Below, piece after piece: positions 1 through 9,757 of a stretch of 64,000 nt of DNA. This DNA is from Oegoconia quadripuncta (lineage: Eukaryota; Arthropoda; Insecta; Lepidoptera; Autostichidae). The notes beneath the pieces are model-generated. The model had not been told where the DNA came from. It saw only the letters and a program-made list of their open reading frames with translations, and did not search any database. The stretch lies in contig OX438753.1 of assembly GCA_949316235.1 (NCBI GenBank), forward strand, positions 22,066,801 through 22,130,800, given 5' to 3'. Positions within the stretch are counted from its first letter, which is position 1, and every line of letters starts with the position of its first letter. The translations under genes and the position numbers were made by a program.

Positions 1-425
1 CGCAGGACCGTGGATATTCCTAAGTGTAAACAAATTATTTTAGTGATTTTTATGATCAAGGCGTGTGTGTAACGCACATCAAAGATCTTTGCGAGTGGGC
101 TGTAAATACTGATTAGAAATAGAAACGTTACTTTTTCGGCTGGTATTAAGGCTTGTCATTCGCAAAACACTGAATCTGAATTGTTGTAACCATAGTTTCC
201 ATGCTATCTATGGCATTTTAATGATCGAAAAAAAATAATGTAGTAATCTACTAGATGTGAAGAGTGATGTGATCTTCCCAATTCTTTTTTTAAAATTTAC
301 AGAATTGAAGAAAAAATAAAATAAAGTTTGCCGCACTTGTTTCAGTTATAACCATACTAGCTGTTGCCCATGACTTCGTTTGCGTGGACTATTGACTTGA
401 CTGACTGATGGTTATGGTATGGTTG
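1..425. other. Unassigned AT-rich DNA
   Basis: No ORF of note and no repeat recognised from elsewhere in the window. Confidence 0.4.
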
Positions 426-536
426 ACTGGAAGAAATCCGTCTATGGGATAAGTCCGCCGTTGTACTCAATTTATGTATCAATGCAAAATTAATGTATTG
501 CCTTTTTGTACAATAAAGCGTTTACAAACAAACAAA
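426..536 (+). repeat. LINE-F 3' tail, diverged
   Basis: Diverged copy of the LINE-F tail: a 'ggaagaaatccgtct' stretch, then 'gataagtccgccgttgtac', then 'tacaataaagcgttt' and an (AAAC)n end. The best-preserved copy, with coding sequence, is at 34745-35400. Confidence 0.55.
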
Positions 537-589
537 CTATTCTCTCTGTTCTCTTCTTAGCTTCTCTCTATACCTTAGCACAATCCTGT

Positions 590-957
590 TGTCTCTTATT
601 ATTATTATTTTATATATCAATAAATATTTATTTAGTACACCTATATATTTACGTTTGTATTTTGTTGCTATTTTATAAATGTTATGTTTAAGTAGGTATA
701 TTTGTCTATTGATCTATGTATGTATGTGTATGTAAATATATGAAATTTATTCACGTAGTTTGTATCTGCATCCCTATTTAATACCGCACAACCCACCTAT
801 TTCAAATGTACTGTCCTTATACCCAAAGGTTGCCTGGTAGAGATCGCTTTTAGTGATAAGGTCGCCAAATTGTACATTCTATACTTACCACTTTTCTGAA
901 ACTGTATTTTCTTATCTGTTGTGCAATAAAGTGTATTTGTATTGTATTGTATTGTAA
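590..957 (+). repeat. LINE-F 3' end
   Basis: Non-coding 3' end with the LINE-F signature 'ggtagagatcgcttttagtg', the 'gataaggtcgccaaattgta' stretch, an AATAAA just before the end, and a (GTATT)n tail at 930-957. It is 5' truncated, as is usual for LINEs. Confidence 0.65.
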
Positions 958-974
958 CTATTTACATACGAGGT

Positions 975-1155
975 AACAAACACACATACATACACACACA
1001 AACTTTCGCATTTATATTGTACAGGAACGTCATTTTAACAGAATAAAATGTAGCCTATATGTTTATCCAGGTTCCAACCAAATTTCAACCAAATCTGTCC
1101 AGTCGTTTAGGCGTGAAGAGGTACATACAAACTATTTACAATATTAGTTGGGATA
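975..1155 (-). repeat. Helitron-like non-autonomous fragments
   Basis: Contains 'aaactttcgcatttatatt', the reverse complement of the 5' start seen at 43867. An 'aaatttcaaccaaatctgtc' stretch follows, typical of the same lepidopteran family. The two parts lie in rearranged order. Confidence 0.5.
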
Positions 1156-2353
1156 GGATATAATATACAAAGCACTAGATAAAAATAAAGCAAAATTAAG
1201 ATAACGCTTAGCGCCTAGTTGATAAAACTAAGGCAAGTGGGGTCTAATCGACCCTTAAGGGAATCGATTGCGTGCGTAAAGCGTCTTTATCTCAATCGCT
1301 AACGATGACGGCCATTATTTATTAATTAATTTACGTCTAAATTACTCCCGTGACCCCTCCTCCCCCTGTTCTTATGAAGAGACATACGCTTCATCTCGAA
1401 TTATGCTTGTAGTTAATTTTAGCTCTCGACGAGAAAAATGGGTCTTGTGTGTCCAGTGTTTGTCTGGATGTACCCCAATAATGGGTGGTCCGGTTTTAGT
1501 GTCGTTTTTATGAGTCCATAGTCAACAAGGAACCCTTATAGTAAATCTTAATTAATTTTAGTTTTAAGTTAGTCCATATTTGTTATACGTTTTCGGATAC
1601 CGCATTAGAGACAATAGAATCCCACCAAAAACATTTCATGTAAAATGTTGCCAAGACGACCACATGTTTGCCCTGTGAAAAAGATATCAGATCTCATGTA
1701 GAGCCAAGCTTCTGAATCTACACGGCCTAACTCTACCGACCCCAACTTCAACAAATTCTACATACCAGTAAATATGTATGGCTTGGCTGTTTCGTTACTT
1801 ACTTCAGAAACTAAATATTAATATTTCTAATAGACTCTTAGTCTTGCTATTTATGTGGTCGATCAGTGGACAATCCCCACTGTTTACCATCGCCTTGAGC
1901 ACACTATTGCTGCTGCCCCGCACTCTGTGCAGCAGTGAGGCGGTATTTTTGCGCATGAAGCTTCGAAGCTATCCACATCCGCTAGCGCAAACATTGCTGA
2001 CGCGTTACAGAAACGCGGCAGCCGCAACAGCGACCTAAATGCATTATTATATTGAATACGTAGGGCATTGTAGGCTTTTTGGTGTTGGCAATAAAATTAC
2101 GTCAATATAAGGACGCTATTTATAATTTAGGAAGACGTTAATATAATAAAAGGAAGTTAATATCGGCTTAATATAACTTATTAATGTAATGACGAATGGC
2201 GCTCAAGTAAATTCAATTCAATTTGGTTATTTGCCTTCCGCCTGCAAACATAATATAATTTACTAAAATATTAATACAATCTAAATAGCTTTCGTTAGAT
2301 TGTTTTTGTTGGACTACATTTTTTTATACTTAGTTATGTCTTGTAGTCTATTG
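1156..2353. other. Unassigned region
   Basis: Mostly AT-rich. A GC-richer patch at 1880-2036 contains an 86-codon open frame with no motif I recognise and no splice or promoter support, so I do not call a gene. Confidence 0.4.
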
Positions 2354-2410
2354 CAGGGTTTCTCAACCTTTCTTGCTTTCTTCCCGTGCCCCCTTTCATT
2401 TTTAATCCTC
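2354..2410. mobile_element. Lone hAT-type terminus
   Basis: The sequence 'cagggtttctcaacctttc' resembles hAT-superfamily terminal inverted repeats (CAGNGGTTCTCAACCTTT type). No matching inverted end was found nearby, so this is a single preserved terminus or a solo remnant. Confidence 0.45.
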
Positions 2411-2542
2411 GACGAAAGCGACGGTAAAGAAAGAAAGAATATGATTTATTCGCCACAAGTAGGCACATACTAAACGTACAAAACCAACTTGATATATAAA
2501 ACATTAAAAAGACCAAACTACAAAACATATAAAGATAAACAT

Positions 2543-2683
2543 ATCCGGTTGTCAGAGATAAATAGCTAGTCCTCCAAATGTGTTGGGGTTTCCGAGTCAG
2601 TACGCTTCCACCTTCGACCTCATCTTCACTTAACATCAGGTGTGATTGAGGTCAAGTAACAGCCCGTTGTGCATAAAAAAAAT
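2543..2683 (+). repeat. SINE-A, 3' half
   Basis: Begins inside the element at 'ccggttgtcagagataa' and runs to 'cgttgtgcataaaaaaaa'. The tRNA-like head is missing. The AT-rich sequence directly upstream (2440-2542) does not belong to SINE-A. Confidence 0.8.
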
Positions 2684-3474
2684 AATTTTGAGTGCCACTG
2701 TGGCAAAGAGGAGTACTCAGCAATATGCTCAGCTCCAAGAACCGGACGCAGTTCTTCCAACCTAACCTGGGAGAGGAGAGACATGAGTGTGTATTAATAA
2801 TTTAACTGCAAATCAAAAAAAAAATAGTTTTGTATAAAAAATCATTCCCAATCCTAAGCAAAAAAACTTATTGCACGGTAAAATAGTTACCTCAAAATGT
2901 TGTTATAATATTAGTAACAGTATAAGTTCGTGACGCATCGCTACTTATTTAAAACTGAAGCTTTTTAAAAATGCATATCTAATAATAACTAGTTCACAAC
3001 AAATCTATATTTACCATCATTTTTTTTTAAACAATGCTGCTATATTTTTGTCTCATACAGTTATCCACTTAGATATTGTGATACGTCAAAAGTTACATGT
3101 TACATATCCGATAGATCAATTGACCATTATATTACAAGACCAAATTTGATTTCTCCATCTATACCTGTCAACCTAACAGAAGGGCATGGCAAGCGAAGTG
3201 GGCTGGCTTTGCTCGCCCACCTCGCTTCCGCCATACCCCTCCAACCTTCCAACAGATGGTGGAGTGCCCGAACTCCCGTGCTCGCTTCGCTCGCACCCGC
3301 CCTTCCCTGATTTGCAGAACGGCAATACGAGTGCGTGTAAATACCTCGTCTTTTTGTGAGAATTCACAAGAAGCTATGGGTTTATTCGATAAGAGCCTTT
3401 AAACATCCAAAGTTTCGTATTTTTAATAGTAGTTGCATTGTATGGATTGAATTAGTTGGATGGATACATCGTCA
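2684..3474. other. Unassigned, with GC-rich repeat-like patch
   Basis: 3180-3330 is GC-rich with 'gctttgctcgcccacctcgc' and 'ctcgcttcgctcgcacc' runs, a pattern common in lepidopteran intergenic repeats. The remainder is AT-rich with nothing recognisable. Confidence 0.35.
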
Positions 3475-3560
3475 ACCTTACACGTCCCTAATGTTGGGGC
3501 ACAGCCTCCTCTCACTGAGAGTGGGTATGAGCCATAATCTACCACGGGGGCCAAGTACGG
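3475..3560 (-). repeat. Dispersed repeat shared with 53190-53285
   Basis: 'cctcctctcactgagagtgg' followed by a 'gccataatctaccacggggg' stretch corresponds in inverse orientation to 'ctcttatagtgagagaaggc' near 53255. Probably a LINE untranslated fragment; family unknown. Confidence 0.4.
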
Positions 3561-3662
3561 ATGGTGGATTTGTGTCAGACCTGGCACCTGACCGTCAAGT
3601 GTTTTAAGGCCCCCCTGCCCTTCAATTGAAAACAACTGAAACCGACTTGATGCTGGCAGAAT

Positions 3663-3850
3663 CCTAAAAAGGAAAGCCTTTACTTAAAATAATTGAATTG
3701 ACTATTTACCGCGCCCTCCTGAGCGCCAAAACACTCTAGGCTTTTACCTCTAGTATTCACCCATCCAAGGACTGACCACACCAGAAATTGCTTAACTTCG
3801 TCAATCGAAAAAGAATAGCAACTGCGATTACGCCACGAGAGCATATGCAA
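3663..3850 (-). repeat. 5S-SINE (5S rRNA-derived), longest copy
   Basis: On the minus strand, 3806-3757 closely follows the middle-to-3' part of animal 5S rRNA ('gaagttaagcaa', then a diverged block, then 'gtcagtccttggatgggtga'). This region carries the 5S internal Pol III promoter. It is flanked by a conserved 'ctcgtggcg' head and a 'ggcgctcaggagggcgcggt' downstream block. Further copies are at 46436-46578 and, shorter, at 14848-14925. Multiple copies sharing non-5S flanks argue for a SINE, not a 5S pseudogene. Confidence 0.65.
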
Positions 3851-3927
3851 ATAAAAACTAGAAATTAACACGGTAATTTGACTCGCGCGCCTATTATTTA
3901 TTGTTTGATTCAAAGCAGCATGCTAAT

Positions 3928-4034
3928 AAGAACCATGTATACCTATTTTTATCCGTTATATATTATCCGTAGTACAAACTTTGCTCAGTTTGGGACTAGA
4001 TTATTGGTCTTAAGTGTCCGAAATATTTATTTAC
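3928..4034 (+). repeat. SINE-C, 3' part
   Basis: Diverged: 'tatccgttatatattatccg' then 'agtttgggactagattattg' and 'tgtccgaaatatttattta'. Head missing. Confidence 0.65.
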
Positions 4035-5206
4035 GTGGAATTCTGAGTTTCATGGTGTGACCAGGCTAATGAATTGATTACTGTTACGTATAAAAATTTT
4101 CGACATACGTTGGCTGTGAATTCATGAAAACAAATAAATAACAACAGCATTTTGCAATACAAAATTTCATATGGTAATTTTTAATTAATTTTACATTAGC
4201 TAATTTAAAAATTATCAATACGGAAACAATTACTTAGGGTAAAAATTTAACTTCAACAGGCATCATTCTAACTAATGGGATGACAAACCTTTTTTATTTT
4301 AGCTAAAATTATATTTAATGTTCTTTAATCAATGTTCGGGATCGGCACTAAAAAAGTATATCAACTGAGATACAGTACAAACTACTATTGTGAAGATAGT
4401 AGGTAATTAGCACGGATACTTATTCCTATTAAAAAGGAGAAAAAACGGTTATGACAGCTAACCTATCTTTTGTCCTGTCACAACTGACAGCTGTCAGAAT
4501 TTGATTAAATTAATATCAGACCATAGAATAGAATTTCTTTTCTCTTGAATGGGGTACATTAATTCGGTGTTAGTCTGTTGTATAGTGGATGAGTTTTTTT
4601 ACCGTAAGGAAAAAAATAGCCCATATTTGGTTAGTGACATAGAAGCTCAATAACTAATAAAAATGAACTACCTAATGCCAATGCATAGGTAGTTCATTTT
4701 TTTTTTCAAAATCATAATCGCCATACGCGCTTAACGGAGATTGATACTTTATATTTTCTAAAAATAGACGCAATTAAATTAACAGTAGTAATTTGGATCT
4801 AATAGTCTACGTTTTATTACTAAATACCTATACTATATCTAAAGCAAGCTACCGATTTGTTAGAAAACATTTTTATTCTATCACTGACAGGTATTCTATC
4901 CATGATGCGCAAAAAATTACGGCCTTTAAGATTATAGGAAGTTATAAGTGTACCTTTACTGGATTATATGTAAACCATATGGTTTTTTTTTTTTTTTTTA
5001 ATCGAGGGTTTTATCATTATAATGATAATGCCACCCTCATTGGAGCTAAACCTTTCAAAGCACATACAAAACAACAAAACAAGACACAAAGCTTACCTAC
5101 GACTTAAAGCTATAGTTTCACGATTTGATACAGCGATTTGGCTTCCCGAGACAATGGAAAAGCCAAAACACTGTTGCATATCCCCACTTCGTATGTAAAA
5201 TTGTAG
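4035..5206. other. Unassigned region with small repeats
   Basis: Holds a hairpin at 4659-4701 (own entry). 4830-4980 is a dispersed repeat ('aagattataggaagtta', 'aaagcaagctaccga') shared with 18625-18735, 26260-26350 and 27000-27570. No gene supported. Confidence 0.4.
4659..4701. repeat. Perfect 16-bp inverted repeat, 11-nt loop
   Basis: Arms 'aaaaatgaactaccta' (4659-4674) and its reverse complement (4686-4701). Too short to be a known MITE; could form a cruciform or RNA hairpin. Confidence 0.6.
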
Positions 5207-5656
5207 TTAATCATAAATTGTCGTCTTAAGTCTTCGCTCCGGACACACTCCATTAAAATAGAAAACGTCTTCTACACTTTCACATACTTCACAATTTGGG
5301 GACAATACTTTTGCCATTAAGTATCCAAATTTATTCAATGGGATGTGACCCGAGTGAAGTCTCAAGACTGTTACAACTTCTCGTCTACTTATGTCGGCAC
5401 CATCGAACCATGGATATCGCAGGAGATTAGGTTGGATCGTCTTATACCATATCCCTTTGCTTAAAGACCTTTTATCAAAGTATTCCTTCCATAATTCAAG
5501 GCATCTATCTTTAACCAAATATATTAAATCAGAATGGCATGGTGGGCATATGTTGTTTATATTGAGCTTACCGTGGCTCAATAATAATAAATGCATTTCC
5601 GTTAACCTAAATATATAGATATCACTATATTTATTGAAACACTTTGCATACGTCAC
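5207..5656 (-). pseudogene. Non-LTR retrotransposon ORF2 C-terminus
   Basis: An open frame of 149 codons on the minus strand reads like the region after the reverse transcriptase in LINE ORF2 proteins. It has a 'GIWYKTIQP' block, a 'LRLHSGHIPLNKFGYLM' block, and a C-terminal Cys motif 'SPNCEVCESVEDV' with a later Cys. The reverse transcriptase and endonuclease parts are absent, so this is a 5'-truncated insertion. A related shorter piece lies at 30365-30485. Clade is uncertain (Jockey or R1-like). The first in-frame start codon has no biological meaning here. Confidence 0.7.
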
Positions 5657-6404
5657 TGGCGAAGCCGCGTCAAACGTCTGAATTTTGCATGAGGTTTGGA
5701 TTTCCTTTCGTTCAGCACAGATTTATTCACCAATACATGCAAAATTTATTATCTGAAGTACATACTTACGTTAATCAGGGTAAGGTGTATTTCTTTTAAA
5801 AATATTCATCAGATTACCAAGAATATTAGAGATTATTTTCCATTAATTTATAATTATGGCTTTCACACTTCCGCTTTTGGCACAGGGCCAGGGGTGATCA
5901 ACTTATTGGGGCTGTGATCTACGTACAATTTATATCACAGTTTTGAATCGATGGGTCATGTAAGCAGCTCAATTATTACAAATACCTGACAGACAATCAA
6001 AATCTGTTTGTGTCAGATAGATTTATTAAAATATGTTGAATATGAAAGCTCTATTTAATACATATCACGACTCAAACAATTAGTTTTAATAACTATTTAA
6101 GTACTTAACCAAAAAATCACATATAATATTAAACTATAATATTTACTACCGTATTTGTGAAATCCTTGTGTTGTTTTACTTTATGTATATTTATGTTCGT
6201 CCTTTTTGTTTTAGGTGGCTCAAACAGGACACAGACCAATAGTTTGGCTCAGATTTCTTACTGGTCAACCTCACCCAACGTTTTATCCGCACAACCGGAC
6301 ACTGGCAGTAAAGGTTGTCGCATTAAAGACGACCGATTGCCATAAAATATAAAAATATAACCAAAAAATCCGACAGTATATTTTGTATTTTGCGAATGTC
6401 ATCT
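5657..6404. other. Unassigned; possible orphan exon
   Basis: At 6214 a pyrimidine-rich 'cctttttgttttag' acceptor-like site precedes about 130 bp open in two frames to 6345-6350. I recognise no domain. The rest is AT-rich. Confidence 0.3.
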
Positions 6405-6570
6405 TGAATTTTTTACCATAAAATATATCCTATGACACTAGAAATCAAGACGAATCGAACGACACCTTGCATTTCAAAGTCGGTCAAGCCGTTTAGGCTA
6501 CAGGAGGTAACATAGATATCTACATACATACAGACATAATATATAAATGACGTCACGACCTTAATCATAA
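6405..6570. repeat. Dispersed repeat ('gtcaagccgtttagg' family)
   Basis: Contains 'accataaaatatatcctatg', 'caagacgaatcgaac' and 'gtcaagccgtttaggc'. The same order of blocks occurs at 36785-36945 and 45415-45560; shorter pieces at 7940-8005, 22215-22310 (inverse) and 60477-60515. Probably a non-autonomous DNA element; no terminal repeat resolved. Confidence 0.55.
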
Positions 6571-6599
6571 ATGTGGTGGTCAGAGTTATCCCAAACAAT

Positions 6600-6759
6600 A
6601 ATAATAATAAATAAAAATTTTGCATATACACACAGCGCCATTTAGTTCCACATTAAGCAACTAGGCTTGTTATAAAACAAATATCTATAAAGATACCAAA
6701 TGGTTGATAAACTAGTTACACAAATACTTTTCTTTTGTTAAATAAATACACATATAAAG
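6600..6759 (-). repeat. SINE-B, 3' part
   Basis: Minus-strand SINE-B lacking its head. Shows 'cacagcgccatttagttcc' and the 'ggttgataaactag' block. Confidence 0.75.
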
Positions 6760-6849
6760 AAATAAAAATAAAAATAGTGTTTGAAATGATTGAAACATTA
6801 AAAGTTTGATGCTTGAAATAACATGCACTATTCATCTTACGAAATATTT

Positions 6850-7120
6850 TTTTATTTATTTATTTATAGTTTATTGTACACTAATCATAAAAACAGTACA
6901 GCAATAAAGATGATGTACAAAGGTGCAAGCTTATCTCTAAAAAGAGATTTCTTCCAGCAAGACCGTGAAATATGCCGCAATGCACGTGTGACAAGGGGTG
7001 AGCCGTGCAAATCTATAGATCTTGTTTTGTGGAAAGTCCCTCAGTCGCCCTTTACGATACCCACGGGAAGAGACGGGTTGATTCTATTCCATTTACGTGT
7101 CGAAACCACATAGCATAATA
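6850..7120 (-). repeat. LINE 3' end pieces (LINE-F-like then LINE-G)
   Basis: 6850-6975 has 'gtttattgtacac' and 'aaaagagatttcttccagc', a relative of LINE-F. 6990-7120 has 'gacaaggggtgagccgtgc', a 'gaaagtccctcagtcgccc' stretch and 'tacgatacccacgggaag'. The latter is LINE-G, also at 15245-15375, 26045-26225 and 51680-51750. Confidence 0.5.
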
Positions 7121-8183
7121 ATTATTTAAAAAATATATTAAAAATAACTTAAGAACCAACTCGCAAATACCAACTTTCTAAAATTAATTTTCAAATGGTT
7201 AGCCGCTTTGGTGCTACAATTGCACATACAGATAACTCTCTTAAAATTACAGGCTTCAAACTTATAACAACTCTTTTTGTGTGGGGGTGAATTAATGATT
7301 ATTTGAGTAATTTTTGAAAACTGATATCCGTTCCTAGTCGGAGAGAGCATCAGGAGAGAGCCGCAATTTTGACTACCAAACACTTACTAAAAGTAACGCC
7401 CAATCGTATTGTCAGAACTTTATTTTACTCAACTTTTTGTTTGAACTAGGTATTTTACATTAAAAGACAATAATAGTAAGAAATGTAAAATTATGTTAAA
7501 AAGTGTAACATAATTTTGTTCTGTGTCTCCGGCGAACGACAGGTTGCCCAGCCCTGCTCTAGTATACCGATATTTTTTAGCGTCTTTTCCCAAACCATAA
7601 CAGCTTTTGAAGCGATACGGTGGCCTATAAAACTTGTTTATGCAAACATATTTGATTTGATTTACCTTAAGGGCGTCCAAGAATATTACTCCCGTTCCGT
7701 TTCTTGGCAAAACGAAACATTTATGGAAATTACCTCGACGTCTGTCCATCAGTCTGTCATGGTTATTTCAGAGATTACTAGCAGAAAATTTAAGTTTGGT
7801 GAAGTCGTAGAAAATGGTGATCCAAATAAGGACGGAATATAAAAAAAAATACAGGTTGTCAGGTAGGGTGTCATATGAAAACAAAATAATATTATTATAA
7901 AATTTGTGTAATGTTATTTCAAGATTTTCCAAAAAAAACCCCGATAGCATATTCTGTATTTTGCGAACGCCATGTTGGATTTTTTACTATAAAACGTAAC
8001 ATGGTTAATGTTGGGCAGTCCTTTCCCGGGCAGTCGGGAAAATACGTTTAGACCTCGGGAAAACGCATAACCGCGATTTTCTTGAAACATTTAATAAACT
8101 TTTGTAAATGTTTTATGCTTAAGTTTTTTTTTTTTACAAGAGCTCATTGGGACACTATGGGCTCTTAATGATGATGATGAAAT
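7121..8183. other. Unassigned; lone hAT-like end at 7527-7554
   Basis: 'gacaggttgcccagccctg' (about 7536-7554) reads as the 3' terminus of a hAT-type element whose other end is not visible. Open frames on both strands at 7429-7842 overlap each other and show no motif. Confidence 0.35.
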
Positions 8184-8215
8184 GTTTTATGCACAACGGG
8201 TTAGTACTTGACCTC
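8184..8215 (-). repeat. SINE-A tail end, outer shell of the nest
   Basis: 'gcacaacgggttagtacttg' is the reverse complement of the SINE-A 3' end. The same SINE copy resumes at 8351-8359, then 9551-9560, then 14047-14329. Together these rebuild one SINE-A copy split by three insertions. Confidence 0.8.
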
Positions 8216-8350
8216 CATGCTATGTAAAGTGTCACAAATCATATTTTGCACATCTGCATGCAGATTGAATATATGATTCCTAAATTCTTATCAGACCTTA
8301 TACACTGTATTCTGGCAAAAAAATAATTTATTTCCTCTTTCATTCTTTGC
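8216..8350. repeat. Inserted repeat fragment shared with 29091-29195
   Basis: 'catgctatgtaaagtgtcac' and 'tgcatgcagattgaata' match 29091-29195 over about 110 bp. It interrupts SINE-A after 'gacctc'. Probably the 3' end of a LINE, but no coding part is attached. Confidence 0.6.
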
Positions 8351-8701
8351 ATCACACCTGGGCCTCAATTCTACTAAATACATGATGATTCAATGACAAG
8401 TCAACGGGACGTCAGAACGTCAAACGGTAGTCTAATGTTCTATGAAAGACCATAGATAGACCAATGATCTACCAATCAACCAAATAGGTAGTCTATTAAA
8501 CAATGATCAATCAATGGCAAATTACTTGTTGTCAAATTGGTATGCTACTCCTTATTTGACGTTTCATACGATCATGATTGTACCAATGATTGACAGATGT
8601 GGTGTCACTTTACAAAAGTAGCCTAGAAAACAAAATTGTTCATCTGGCGCTCCCGACTTCTTATAAATTCACGTGAATTTGTCAGATTATAGTGTTGGCG
8701 T

Positions 8702-9034
8702 CTTAGATTAATGATTGGTCTCCGCGCCGCTACGACTAGATACCGCACTATGAAGAAAAAACAGGTTCCTGAATGCGGCAACTCAATATTGTAGTGTGTA
8801 GATTTTACTTACATGTGATACCAGTATCTTTCTTGTTTTTTGTAGTATTGTTATTACATAGTTTGACTACGCAAACCGGCATTTTGCTTCAGTCTTAAAC
8901 CAAAATTTGAAATTTAAACTTGTGGCGTGACTGGCGCGGGTACGCCGAATACGGCGTAGTATTTGTTGCCGCATTTTTCGAGTACGCCGACGGTATCTAG
9001 TCGTAGCGGCGCGGAGACCAATCATTAATCTAAG
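8702..9034. mobile_element. MITE-M copy 1
   Basis: Long terminal inverted repeat of about 40 bp beginning 'cttagattaatgattgg' and continuing into a GC-rich stretch ('tccgcgccgctacgac'). It is flanked by the 8-bp direct repeat GTTGGCGT (8694-8701 and 9035-9042). A second copy is at 35836-36190 with a different 9-bp duplication. No coding capacity; an 8-9 bp duplication suggests hAT, P or Merlin mobilisation. Confidence 0.85.
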
Positions 9035-9405
9035 GTTGGCGTGTACATAAGTTTTTTTTTACGCACCCTTATCGACACTCTGACCGATTAATACCTACGG
9101 AAAATAGTAATCTTTTTGGCTTGGACATTCTGCACCCATGCATCCCGTAAATTTTTGGCTAGTATGCTGGGTTAGTTGTGCAACAAAAACAGCCAATAAT
9201 CAATAAAACATGTGTTTTGTTGTTTATATTGTTCAAAGTTATAAATATAATGAATTGTATATAAACTCTTTTGGAAATAAACAATTTTATCAATCAAAAT
9301 TCTATGATGGAACTTGACAAAATTAATGGCTGTATGGAATAACTTCTTTTGCCTTACCCGAAAGTGAAAACAACAAAATGGAAGATCTATCTTTAATCAT
9401 ATAAT

Positions 9406-9439
9406 TGTCATCCAGTTGTCATCCAGTTGTCATCCAGTC
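9406..9439 (+). repeat. Three tandem copies of an 11-bp unit
   Basis: Unit 'tgtcatccagt' repeated three times inside the 1.19 kb element. Confidence 0.85.
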
Positions 9440-9560
9440 ATGAAACCGACAAACTTTAGTAGGCTACCAATTTTCTCTGATCGTTCGTAGGTATTGCTGC
9501 TGTATGACATCTGTCGGGTGATTTTTATTAATATAGTAGAATTGAGGCCCTGATGTTAAG

Positions 9561-9680
9561 TGTAATAATGTCATGTACCGACATAGGTTAAAAAAGATTG
9601 GAGGGTAATTCAGTTTGTCGAATAAATGTCATTATCTCACAGACGCGATTGTTTCTGTCCTATTACCCTAAGATATTACA
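9561..9680 (+). repeat. 5' LTR (120 bp)
   Basis: Begins 'tgtaataatgtcatgtacc' and ends 'agatattaca'. Base-for-base identical to the 3' LTR at 13927-14046. Holds no obvious AATAAA apart from 'cgaataaatg' near its middle. Confidence 0.95.
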
Positions 9681-9681
9681 G

Positions 9682-9696
9682 TGGCGACGAGGATAG
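9682..9696 (+). promoter_or_regulatory. Putative primer-binding site
   Basis: 'tggcgacgaggat' starts one base after the LTR, the position where the minus-strand primer tRNA pairs. I do not assign the tRNA species. Confidence 0.6.
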
Positions 9697-9757
9697 TTAA
9701 AATAAATAACTGAAGTTATCTACAATTACGACAGTAAGTTAATAATTGATCGGTGCG

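Larger units (their letters stand above)
8360..9550. mobile_element. 1.19 kb inverted-repeat element, non-coding
   Basis: Perfect 17-bp terminal inverted repeat: 'gggcctcaattctacta' at 8360-8376 and its complement at 9534-9550. Flanks 'cacacct' and 'tgatgtt' rebuild the SINE-A sequence 'cacacctgatgtt', proving insertion into SINE-A. The target duplication is only 1-4 bp and cannot be fixed, because the end sequence resembles the target. It has no coding capacity and contains MITE-M at 8702-9034. Superfamily unknown. Confidence 0.75.
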
